A stretch of DNA of 64,000 nt. Source: Theodoxus fluviatilis. Lineage: Eukaryota > Mollusca > Gastropoda > Cycloneritida > Neritidae. Below are positions 35,381-46,330 of the stretch, in pieces. The DNA lies in NCBI GenBank assembly GCA_034096865.1, contig JAWQFJ010001142.1:137481-201480 (forward strand), written 5' to 3'. The notes below the pieces were generated by a model. The model did not search any database. It was not told where the DNA came from and saw only the letters and a list, made by a program, of their open reading frames with translations. Position 1 is the first letter of the stretch. Every line of letters begins with the position of its first letter. The translations under genes were made by a program, and so were the position numbers.

Positions 35381-36240
35381 AGTAAAATGAACAGGGCAAA
35401 TACTGAATACAAAATACACTTTTTCTGGACAAACTCATTTGCATACAAGGGCAGTAACTCTAAATTTTTCTTGATTTTTGGGTGAAAATATAGGGATAAA
35501 AAACCAGCAAAAATAATAAAACTACACATAACAACATGAATTCTTCCAGAAATGACTTCTAACATATCAGGCAAACTTTGGGTGTCTATTTGAGCAGAAA
35601 AAACACACCTGAGACAAACAGAAAAATTCTAAGCCAAGCATGTGTATTTCTGCATTTTGAGGGCTTATCGGGTACATCTGGGGAAAAAATTCCCAACTAC
35701 TACAATGCCGCAAAGTAGGCAAAACTGTACAGTCTATGGTAGGAAAAAGGACAGGGTACACATTGAACACAAAATTAACTTTTCCTAAACAACCTCATTT
35801 GCATACAAGGGCAGTAACTCTAAATTTGCCATGTGTTTAGGGGGGCAAACACAAAGAAACATGACAAGCAGCTATTCAAAAACTACAAATGATGACTTGT
35901 AATTCTCCAGAAATGACTTCTGATATATCAGACACATTTTGGATGTCTATTTGAGCAGAAAAGACACACCTGAGACAAACAGAAAAATTCTAAGCCAAGC
36001 ATGTGTATTTCGGCATTTTGGAGTCTTATCCGGCACATCTAGGGAAAAAATTCCCAACTACTTACAATGCAGCAAAGTAGGCAAAACTGTACAGTCTATG
36101 GTAGGAAAAAGGACAGGGTACACATTAAACACAAAAGCAACTTTTTCTAAACAAGCTCATTTACATAAGGTGCAATGAGTGAAAAAAAAAGTATCCTGAA
36201 AATTAATGAAAAATTTAGTAATGATACTAAAACCTACAAA
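35381..36240. repeat. about 360-bp tandem repeat, 2.4 copies
   Basis: Blocks such as CATTTGCATACAAGGGCAGT, CAGACAAACAGAAAAATTCT-like and AAGCCAAGCATGTGTATTTC recur at 360-bp spacing, inside PB-3 next to the transposase 3' end. Confidence 0.88.
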
Positions 36241-36539
36241 TTACACTTAGAAAATTCACAGGAATAAATTCTGACATATCAGGCAAGCATTGAGAACTCA
36301 TCTGACTCTGAGCAAGAAAAAAACCCATTCAAGACTAGTGAGCAATATTTGAGGGACAACTTTACATATGAAAATTCAATGCACTGACCCTCTCCTGATT
36401 TTCAAACATGCATGTCTACCTCTGACAAATTGTAACCATGCAAAGCAAAAAAACCCCAATACAACACAAAACAAAACAAACCCCAAAAACCCACACAACC
36501 AAGGCATGAAGAGTTATGGAGAATCACTCATGCATCTAG

Positions 36540-38273
36540 GATGGTAGGCTCTGGTGGTACTTGTCATGACAAGTGTCCCTACACAGCCGAACTCCACAAG
36601 TCACACACCCAAACGAGGATTCCTTGCGTTTGCCCTTCTTTCCAAGGCTGCAGTACACACATCTCCCTGCAGGCATGATCTTCCTCTTGACAAGGTTCAC
36701 TGACTCATGTCCTCGTCTTCGGGTGGGCAGTCGGGGTGAGGGACCTGACTGACGGCGGCAAGTGAATGTCTTAGCAATCCATCAATGACTTCCATCTGGA
36801 AGGCCAAGTGGTTGAGGGGAGTCTCCTTCTCCCCCCTGGGTGAGTGCAATCTTTCATACCACTGCTTGTACAGGATGAATGCATTTACCATGGCAAGATC
36901 CAGCATTAACTGGATAAGCCAGAGCCACCACTTCTTGGACTTGCAGTCGATCTCATAGACCTTGCGCATTTGATCTGATAGATCAATGGCGCCCATGAAT
37001 CTGTTATAGCCCTTCACACATGCAGGAGAGGGCACAACCACTTCATTCTCATCATGCCTTCTCTTCCTCCTCACACTTGAATCATCTCTTGATGAGTGCA
37101 CATTAGAGATGAGAGACACAAGCTTTGTGTCCTTCCAGACGGAGACAACGTTGGAACCGACAACAGCAGTGTGGTAGTCTCCCCTCTTCATCTGATGCAA
37201 GAGGCTTGGGTTCTTGAGGACTTCTGGATATTCCTTCCTTGAGGACCTGATGGTTTGCACACAGAATATCCCCTGTGCTTCTAGGTGTCGAGACGGGTAT
37301 GGATGTAAAAAATTGTCAATGTACAGAACATGGTTGTTGCCAGGAGGAAGGTGTGGCTCACACAGGTCTGTGACCACACGGAAGGCAAGGCCATGCTCCA
37401 CAGTGCCACTGACTTTGCCAGCATACACCTGCATGTCATAGATGTAAGCACAGCAGGAACATCCCAGTGCCCACACCTTGCTACCTCTCTTGATAGGCTT
37501 CAGAGGCAAGTACTGCTTGATCGGGTTCCTGCCCTTCCCTTTTATCATGATCTCATCAACAGAAGTGTTCTGGCCTATGTAGAACTTCTCCTGAAATGCT
37601 TGTCATAATGTGGGTCTCCAGGTCTTGGTCTTGAAGCTTCATTGTCTGCCAGGTGCAGATTGCTCCATAGCTGCCACCATCTTCACGCGTGAATCTTGCA
37701 GTGAACTCTGCTACACGTAGCACCCAGTGGGTGGAAAAATAATGGTTCCTCTCTGGCAGGCGATGGATCCCCATGAAAAACAGCATGCCGATGAAAGCTC
37801 TCATTTCCACTGGGTTTGTCATAGTCCCATTCAGCACGCTTCTGTCGAGCATACAAATTAGTTTGCTCAACGAGAAGATCGATGGCATTTTGAGGGAACA
37901 CTAGATCAAAAAAGTCCACTGGGAGAGCATCCAGAGGGGGGAATTCGGTTGGTCCGTGTTTCCCTTCGTATACAGAGTATTCTTTCGAGATGTGCACATC
38001 GAATGTCTGATCGAATGCACCGAGTCGCGGGGAATCTCGACGAAATCTTCCACGTCGAGAACTAACACTTTGACGAGTTCGACCACGTCCACTCGAGGTG
38101 CTGGGTTGAGAATCCTCATAGGATCTGTCATTCTCAGAGTCCCACTCCGACGAATCATCTTCTTCACTTAAGACAAGATCTCCTTCTTCATCGCTACCGG
38201 TACTTCCATCCTCGCTAGCTTTACCATCTCCCGGGATTTCGTACTCAAAACGATTCATATCATCCCTATTCAT
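36540..38273 (-). pseudogene. piggyBac transposase, nearly full length, frameshifted (PB-3)
   Basis: It starts at the ATG at 38271-38273 (MNRDDMNRFEYEIPGDGK) with an acidic Ser/Asp/Glu region, then an RGR-rich stretch and DFFDLVFPQNAIDLLVEQTN. The core contains SVDEIMIKGKGR (first Asp), LYIDNFLHPYPS (second Asp) and FMGAIDLSDQMRK (third Asp). A stop after DEDMSQ at 36697 is followed in another frame by the zinc-binding tail (CVYC, CVTC, CRDTCHDKYHQ) ending near 36540. Frames also shift near 37830 and 37620. All catalytic positions survive, so decay is moderate. Confidence 0.9.
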
Positions 38274-38590
38274 GACTCATGTGCCACGAAAGAGTCATGC
38301 ACAGAAAGTCACATTGCACAACAACAAGAAACGCCAGAAATACCGATCGAAAACTTCGGCGAGATGTGAACAAAGCCGCTCGCCATTTGCACCGACGCGT
38401 CACTGATCATGTGATAGCAAGTCATGTGACCTCGTACTTTGTTGCTGATAATAGCTTCACAGCAAAGGGAACAACCCTCGGACCGCGGCTATATCCGCGC
38501 TCGGAAGTGTAAGGGTTAATAGTGGGGCCCTTTCTTTTGTAATCGGATAAATTCTATTTAATGGCCTTATGTAAATGTTTCTGTTTGCAG

Positions 38591-38738
38591 CGAGTACTAC
38601 TTCTCCAACGACAACCTCATTCATGACTCTTTCCTTCGAAAGAAGATGGAGAAGGAGACTGGATGGGTGGCCATTTCAGACATAATGGATTTCAACAGAA
38701 TGAAACGATTCACTGTCAAAGTTCAAGACGTGATCAAG
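38591..38738 (+). CDS. LARP1: LARP1 exon, central La motif
   Basis: The acceptor is CTGTTTGCAG and the donor GTAGGC, phase 2 to 0. The peptide is the signature of the La motif: EYYFSNDNLIHDSFLRKKM, then EKETGWVAISDIMDFNRMKR and FTVKVQDVIK. The YYFS-x-DNL and D-x-FLR-KM positions align with EYYFSVDNLERDFFLRRKM of vertebrate LARP1. The aromatic residues here form the pocket that binds single-stranded RNA 3' ends or poly(A). The exon begins 72 bp after the right end of the piggyBac element PB-3. Confidence 0.96.
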
Positions 38739-39010
38739 GTAGGCATCCCATGAAGTTCTGGCTTGCGGCAGTCAGGAAAATTAACAACAGTAGCATGCAT
38801 GAGAGTTCTGATATCAATCAGTGATGGAATCCCAAAGGCTGGAAGAACTGGAAAAGGAAGAATGTTTAGTACACACAAAAAAGACAATTTGAAGGGTACG
38901 TGTGCATACTGTATCTCCTGCAGCTGTTCTTTCACATGCAGTGTGGAATTTCCCAATAACTCAGTATCCCATGTATATTTGATCTTACATGAGAATGATT
39001 TGCACCTGGT

Positions 39011-39778
<768 letters not shown>

Positions 39779-39858
39779 ATTCTCTCTTTATTTTAGTTTG
39801 GCCCCGTTTTTTTGTGTGTGTTTTTTGTTGCTTAATAGAAGAGCTGTTGTCCCCACAG

Positions 39859-40015
39859 GCCTTGAGAGACAGCAGAAAGGTGGAGGTGGATGAGGAACGA
39901 AAGATTGTGAGGACCACGGAAAACCCCGAAAAGTGGCCCCTAAGCACTACAGCCCTAAATGCTGAGGCCCAGGAATTCCACCCACGGTTCATGAGAGAGC
40001 CGCCATCGGCATCTG
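39859..40015 (+). CDS. LARP1: LARP1 exon, end of La motif plus PAM2-like motif
   Basis: The acceptor is TGTCCCCACAG. The donor is CATCTG|GTATGA at 40015/40016, phase 0 to 1. The peptide ALRDSRKVEVDEERKIVRTT is followed by ENPEKWPLSTTALNAEAQEF and HPRF. ALRDSRKVEV-EKWPL matches ALKDSKVVEIVDEK-EKWPL of vertebrate LARP1. TALNAEAQEFHP (39949-39984) fits the PAM2 consensus LNxxAxxFxP that binds the MLLE domain of poly(A)-binding protein. The last 24 bases and the splice donor are the source of the 55-bp satellite that follows at once. Confidence 0.96.
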
Positions 40016-40815
40016 GTATGATCCTGTGTAACTTTGTGTGTATGTGTGAGAGAGCCGCCATCGGCATCTGGTATGATCCTGTGTAACTTTGTGTGTATGT
40101 GTGAGAGAGCCGCCATTGGCATCTGGTATGATCCTGTGTAACTTTGTGTGTATGTGTGAGAGAGCCGCCATTGGCATCTGGTATGATCCTGTGTAACTTT
40201 GTGTGTATGTGTGAGAGAGCCGCCATCGGCATCTGGTATGATCCTGTGTAACTTTGTGTGTATGTGTGAGAGAGCCGCCATCGGCATCTGGTATGATCCT
40301 GTGTAACTTTGTGTGTATGTGTGAGAGAGCCGCCATTGGCATCTGGTATGATCCTGTGTAACTTTGTGTGTATGTGTGAGAGAGCCGCCATTGGCATCTG
40401 GTATGATCCTGTGTAACTTTGTGTGTATGTGTGAGAGAGCCGCCATTGGCATCTGGTATGATCCTGTGTAACTTTGTGTGTATGTGTGAGAGAGCCGCCA
40501 TCGGCATCTGGTATGATCCTGTGTAACTTTGTGTGTATGTGTGAGAGAGCCGCCATCGGCATCTGGTATGATCCTGTGTAACTTTGTGTGTATGTGTGAG
40601 AGAGCCGCCATTGGCATCTGGTATGATCCTGTGTAACTTTGTGTGTATGTGTGAGAGAGCCGCCATTGGCATCTGGTATGATCCTGTGTAACTTTGTGTG
40701 TATGTGTGAGAGAGCCGCCATTGGCATCTGGTATGATCCTGTGTAACTTTGTGTGTATGTGTGAGAGAGCCGCCATTGGCATCTGGTATGATCCTGTGTA
40801 ACTTTGTGTGTATGT
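39992..40815 (+). repeat. 55-bp splice-donor satellite, block 1, about 15 units
   Basis: The unit contains GAGAGAGCCGCCATCGGCAT, CTGGTATGATCCTGTGTAAC and TTTGTGTGTATGTGT (55 bp). The first unit overlaps the exon end and its real donor, and every later unit repeats the exon-intron junction sequence CATCTG|GTATGA. Units carry either CCATCGGC, as in the exon, or CCATTGGC. The block ends where the 7.5 kb element is inserted (ATGT duplication). Confidence 0.97.
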
Positions 40816-42723
40816 GGTCAAGAGTACAGAGGTGCTGAGTATTGGTGTGACACAAATATTTCAAAATAAACTTTCTGATACACTCTTTATTTCACATAAA
40901 TATGATGCATTAGGTGATGTCTAAACTGTACAGAAAAGAAAAACTGAATGCAGTCTTTAGTTTAGTTGTATTTGAAGAAGACAGTTTGGAGTCTTATCTT
41001 AACTTGACACCACCACACATTCAGAAAAAGAGCCACAAAAGATAAACTATTCAACACAAAAACTTTATTACAACTTCAACATCCAAGTATTAATGATATT
41101 ATTGATCCTAGGTCAAGAAAAAATGAAATAAAATCATAATTGTTAGTCAAATTAGAGGTTAGCATTTGTCTTAACTTAACTTTACACTGCAGCCTTAACT
41201 GCCATTCAAAATCAATGTAACATGCATAATTACAGCAATTGTGTTTTAAAAATGTGTTCAGGGTCTCATCTAATAGAGGTTTAACAATTATCAACAGCAG
41301 AAAGGATTGATACACATATCCTGGCTCTAATTGTGGTTGCCTTCTGTTCGGCTTGTAAAAATATGTTAAAAATCCTCTTCAATTTAAACATTTCTTAAAG
41401 ACAAAAAATATTACTCCATTAGCATGAATGCAAATCAATTATTCTTTATATTGAAGAAAAAATAAATATAGCACACTGTACTAACAGCTCATTAAAGACA
41501 TAAAATGGAAATTGCTCAGTTCACCATCTTAACTTGACACCGTGACAAAAGACTTTTTAATTTCTAATAAATAAAAAATGCATTGCACCACTATGAAAAA
41601 GATCCTGGCTAAAACAATGCTCTATACATAATCAATCTATTGAAAGTGGCATCAAAGAGTGTTTCACCATTTCAAGCAATTGCGAAAAGTTTGGGTTTTA
41701 ACTCAACTTGACACCATTTTTAACATAACCTTACACAAACGTAAACAAAAAAGCATGATGTGGCATCATGATCAGAATGCATCTTAAATATGCTATAGAT
41801 ACACACTTTTCCAACATGTCTAATGATAATTTGGTGAACAAGGTATCCCTTAATAATTTCTACAGATGAAACTTTGTATTAGCATTATCATAACTTTACA
41901 CAAACTTGGAAAATGGAACAATATTAATTTATGCATAACATGGAAAATGGCCAGATACTTGTTTCAACATGTTTCCAACAATATATTGGATAATCAAGTG
42001 CCACACAATGATCACAGATGCAGACTTGCTCCGTTTAGTTGAATAAATGAGAGAATAAACATTCGATACAAATCACCAAGTCAATACATTCTTTTTTCCT
42101 TAAAAAGGAAATTTTGATCTGCTTCTTTTATTAAGCCTCAGACAAGTAAAACAGTAATACATGTATTAAAAAAAACTAGACAGTACACTGCTCAAGTTTA
42201 TACAGTTTAAAGCCAGTGTCAATGTTGTGCTGCAAAAGTTAATGGGAAAAAATGTTTCAAGCGATTGTCAATGGTTGGTGGTGGCATGATCCTTTTGATC
42301 TCTGTGGCATACACAAACCATGAATTCTCAACATTGGGAAACACAAAGTAGTCCCCCTGTTGCTTCATGTTTCGGATATATACACCATCCTCCTCGACAC
42401 TTTCAACCTGCAACAGAAACGTATTTCATTGGAAACAAAGTGTTAACCACCTTTAATTTTAATGCCAAAGAAGAATTTCTGTTTTGAACCAATAAAAACT
42501 CATTGTCCAGGCATTGGAAATTATTTGAAAACAGATAAAATACTTGGTTGTAGAATGTACCACAAAATATATCCGTAAAACTAACTTAACCTTCTATTGC
42601 ATGCATCTACATGCAATTTTGTGACTTTTCCATGTTTCTATGGATGTTCATATTCCCCTATTTTAAAATAATTTTATTCAGCTGTTATTTATAAATTAAG
42701 CAGGTGATTTTGAACTGCACGCT

Positions 42724-42941
42724 AAGGACTACGTGGGTCGCTCAGTACCCATATTTTTAGTGATGACAACATGCTTAACTTTCAGTCTGGGTTGACCAAA
42801 ATTACAGTGGGTATTCCTCTCAGGACGAGGTGGGTCGCTCAGTACCCTTTTTTTAAAAGCTTCGGTGAATATTCCTTTCAGGACGACATGGGTAGGGATA
42901 CAACCAATAGGTATGGGTACTGAGTGACCCACGTAGTCCTT
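42724..42941. mobile_element. 218-bp MITE with about 28-bp inverted repeats
   Basis: The ends AAGGACTACGTGGGTCGCTC (left) and AAGGACTACGTGGGTCACTC (right, inverse strand) continue AGTACCCAT on both. It lies in the intron of the two-exon fragment of the 7.5 kb element. No ORF. Confidence 0.85.
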
Positions 42942-42954
42942 TGAGTGTTGTAAA

Positions 42955-43065
42955 AATCGTAGTCTTGTGACAGTTGGAGAAGATTGCTCAGGACCGGGAT
43001 GGATGGAGAACCCTTGTTTGCGGCCTATGCCCCAGGAGGGGTCAAAGGCGTAAGTAAGTAAGTCA
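42955..43065 (+). mobile_element. LINE 3' end fragment with (TAAG)n tail
   Basis: The plus strand encodes LEKIAQDRDGWRTLVCGLCP, then RRGQRRK and a stop, a typical C-terminal end of non-LTR retrotransposon polyproteins, followed directly by GTAAGTAAGTAAG, a 3' tail repeat. Only about 110 bp remain. Confidence 0.7.
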
Positions 43066-43340
43066 GTGTGAAGGTTAAGTACTAACCGATCCAATGAAAG
43101 TATCCCCCACAGCATGACGGGGAAGGGGCCTGACGGGCATCAGCGAAACTTCCAGAAAATCTCCTACATGGATGCAGCTGAAACACATCAGATTAAAAAT
43201 TAATGGAGTCATGGGACATGAAAACGCAAGTGTTAAGAAATAACTGTCACAGAAAGTAGCCCTTTTTAGACCACGAGTTTGGATAATGAACCCACAGGTA
43301 CAGAGTACCCTCACTGCTTGCTTCGAGCGGTGCAAAAACC

Positions 43341-44100
43341 TGTCGTCAAGTTAAGATGCAACCAAATGCCAAACACAGGAGAAAACTGTGCATAGTAAGT
43401 AAATATTCTCTCTTATGGCACATTAAATTGTTTAGAATGAGAACACAATCATCTTTTTTCTTCAGAAAAGCAATAATCAGTATCATCTTATCTTGACACC
43501 AAGCCACCTTCCTTGTGTTCCCTGAAGTTGTGTCAAGATAGGATAAGACAGCAAGACAGACCAAACTTTGATTTATAAACAATCTAGCACTACCACTCTT
43601 CAGAATAAGTGCCTTCAATGTTTCAGAAAGGTGTGGGCACTTCTATAATGACCAGTTGAACTAAAACAGCAAAGTATCTCTCATCTCAACTTTACACCAC
43701 ACATTGTCGTCAAGTTAAGATGCAACCAAATGCCAAACACAGAAGAAAAATGTGCATTGTAAGTAAATATTCTCTCTTACGGCACGTTAATTGGTTTGGA
43801 ATGAATACACAACCGTCTTTTTTTCTTCAGAAAAGCAATAATCAGTATCATCTTATCTTGACACCAAGCCGTCTTCCTTGTGTTCCCTGAAGTTGTGTCA
43901 AGATAAGATAAGACAGCAAGACAGACCAAACTTTGATTTATCAACAATCTAGCATCACAACTTATCAGAATGCATGTGTTCAATGTTTCTGAAGTGTGTG
44001 GGCACTTCTATAATGACCAGTTGAACTAAAACAGCAAAGTATCTCTCTTATCTCAACTTTACACCACACATTGTCGTCAAGTTAAGATGCAACTAAATGC
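43341..44100. repeat. about 365-bp tandem repeat, two full copies and a third start
   Basis: TGTCGTCAAGTTAAGATGCA begins copies at 43341, 43705 and 44072. Each copy has several CTTAACTTGACACC-like motifs in alternating orientation (for example CTTATCTTGACACC, then TGTGTCAAGATAAG). Confidence 0.9.
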
Positions 44101-45470
44101 CAAACACAGCTTAAAACTGGATATAATGAGCAAGTTTTCTGTTTTATAATATCTAGAATAGTAATTGGAAAACTACTGTATATTTTGTTTCTGCTAAGAA
44201 TAGCAGTTGTCACCCCCATCCAAGCTTAACAATTTACTGCTATTCTTGAGTATCGTGGGGTTGTGTAAAGTTAAGATGAAACCACAAAACAAAGACAGTC
44301 TCCGTTAAAAATTAACCTGTAACAAATACCCCCTTAAGACATTCCAATTCCTGATCAGGAACCGTTTCTAACTTTTTTTCTTTTTTGTGTGCAAAATAGC
44401 AGTTTCCACCTAACTTGACACACTCATGAAACAGCACTGACTGTGTCATGTTGAGATAAATCCTAAATTTCGTTTGATCTAAAACAAAAACTAAAGAATC
44501 ATCTGTTGATTGATCAGGGAATGTTAGAAGCACTCTCAAAACTTTAAAATCAAGTATACCTATTTGAATTTCAGATTTTAGTGAATACAGCATTATCGTA
44601 ACTGTACACCCCATCTTGCACGCGTAAATTTGCGATGAGACTTTGAATTTTGAAATCACAATGGCGGACATTTGTTTAACAGAGGGAAGCAATTTTGATG
44701 CACTTAAAATTAATAAAATCGAAGAACAGTGATTCTTTTTCCAGCACAAAGTGAACTCAGACCTGTGCACTCCATCTTTTATTCACTGTTTACAAGGACG
44801 CAACACATGAAAAAAGGACGTAAATGTATGTACATGAACAGGATCAAGACTAACATCCAGTCTTGCGACTTAAACGCGCACGAATTTAGAGGGTGATCGA
44901 GTTATTCTTGAGACCGAACAGTCAGTTACTTTCTTCGCACCCGTGCTGCTTGCTCGTGCTGGTCCAGCCTTGTTGATGACCTGCTGCGAGTCCTCGTGCT
45001 GCCCGCGTGGCCCGAGATGTCGCCGGGTTTGTTGTGTCTGGCGGCGGCTGGGTGACGGTTGGCCTGTGACGGGGCTGGAGCGGATGGATTCTCAGCTGCT
45101 GGTGAAACCAGCGTCTGACGGCTTGTGCACGATCGCTCCCCGGTAACATCTCGGCTTTGGGTCACGGGAAGCCTCACGCTTGGCCGACGACATGATCGAG
45201 AACGCGCACTTGTACGAAAAAATCGTACAATGTACGATTTTTGAAGCATTGTACGACTGGTTTTCACGATCTCACGATTTTTTACGACCCCCAAAAATCT
45301 CACGATTTTGCGCTTATTTTCGGCATTATTTCGGTCATAAAACGCTAGCTCGGCGTGAGCCTTTGTCCGATGCGTCGCGCGCTGCTATTGGCCTAAGCCT
45401 TTGAAATTGTCCAACCAGCGATTAGCTTTAATTCCGCTCCTTTACCGCCATTTCCGGTTTAACCTCATGG

Positions 45471-46330
45471 TTGAAAAGCATGGAGAAGCGAGGAGAAAAG
45501 CGTCTACACGAAACTGATGATGAAGAAGAAAATCAGAGTCGGAATGAGAAACAGAAACTGAAAAAACCGAAAATTGTGTACCAGCAAAGATACCAGCAGC
45601 TTTTACGAGAAGGAATTTTCTGTGTGCGCTTCCAAAAAAGGATCGCACTTCGCTTTTTGCAAAGCATGTGTGACGGACATAAATATCGCTCTCATGGAGG
45701 TGCCTCTGACATTAAGAAACACATGAAGTCGGAGAAGCACAAGGCCAACACGAATTCTGATTCGTGGGCTCATTGACGTTTCGCCCCATTTGCAAGTTCG
45801 CCCCAACCACTTCGCCCCACATTCTTGCCGGTTCGCCCCACTATCCAAACCTCTTCGCCCCACTATCTAAACCGCCTCGCCCCACAATCCAAACTCGAGT
45901 AAATGCCGGAAAACACCTACAAAAACCATGAGGTCGTTTCGGTATCGCAGCACAGTTGATTTTTGTGTATCGATTGGCCTTGACCCGCGATCGAGTTAAG
46001 CTAAAATTAGCTTGTTGTGTTACGCAACGTTAGTCGATTTCCGCCTCGAGCTTCGGAGATTGCGCTGTTGCTTTCGCGAAAAATTGTGGAAGTTATAGCG
46101 ATTTGAAGTTGAAAACTAACCCTAACCTTAATGCTAACCCTAACCCTAACCGGCATTTACTCGAGTTTGGATTGTGGGGCGAAGCGGTTTAGATAGTGGG
46201 GCGAAGAGGTTTGGATAGTGGGGCGAACCGGCAAGAATGTGGGGCGAAGTGGTTGGGGCGAACTTGCAAATGGGGCGAAACGTCCAGCACCCGACAGGGG
46301 GGCGATACCAAAAATGTTCCCTGATTCGCA
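45471..46330 (+). pseudogene. decayed hAT-like transposase fragment, split by a foldback element
   Basis: From 45480, MEKRGEKRLHETDDEEEN leads to a degraded BED-type finger (CDGHKYRSHGGASDIKKHMK, then SEKHKAN). The frame is interrupted at 45775 by a foldback element and resumes at about 46300 with PKMFPDSQIAAS followed by a GTAAGTA donor-like site. MFPDSQIAAS is identical to a segment of the hAT-like transposase at 49177-49974, which identifies this as a third, older relative. Nothing beyond is recognisable. Confidence 0.6.
45775..46284. mobile_element. 510-bp foldback element with 135-bp arms and TTCGCCCCA repeats
   Basis: The left arm (45775-45909) and right arm (46150-46284) are almost perfect inverse copies, starting GACGTTTCGCCCCATTTGCA. 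Each arm has six to seven TTCGCCCCA or CTCGCCCCA copies. The 240-bp centre ends with CTAACCCTAACCCTAACC, a telomere-like (CCCTAA) stretch. No protein. Confidence 0.92.

Larger units (their letters stand above)
33288..38519 (-). mobile_element. piggyBac-like element PB-3 carrying two nested insertions
   Basis: TTAA at 33288-33291 and 38516-38519 flank inverted repeats (TTAACCCTTACACTTACG left; TTAACCCTTACACTTCCG right, inverse strand). The transposase remnant is on the minus strand at 36540-38273. A second piggyBac-type element (33403-35380) sits near its left end, and inside that is the fourth AAGGTCA-rich element, giving three levels of nesting. A roughly 360-bp repeat at 35381-36240 lies between the transposase and the left part. 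Confidence 0.9.
42219..43177 (-). pseudogene. two-exon protein fragment in the 7.5 kb element (Tudor-like C-terminal domain)
   Basis: Exon A (43177 to 43087) has an acceptor GTGTTTCAG and a donor GTTAGT. Exon B (42407 to 42219) follows the acceptor TTTCTGTTGCAG. Joined in frame they read CIHVGDFLEVSLMPVRPLPR, then HAVGDTFIGSVESVEEDGVY, IRNMKQQGDYFVFPNVENSW and FVYATEIKRIMPPP, ending in a stop. The pattern of V-G-D-F-x-x-V, I-G-x-V and YFxxPxxExxW suggests a small SH3/Tudor-like barrel, as found at the C-termini of some large invertebrate transposon proteins. No catalytic part was found upstream. Function unknown. Confidence 0.5.

Noticed and set aside
44926..45404. Arg/Ser/Pro-rich minus-strand frame near 45 kb
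   Set aside because: GC-rich shadow with no recognisable domain. The nearby TCGTACAATGTACGA-type repeats look like transposon end sequence rather than coding.
46120..46150. Telomere or chromosome end
   Set aside because: Only about four CCCTAA-like units, inside a foldback element and surrounded by gene sequence on both sides.
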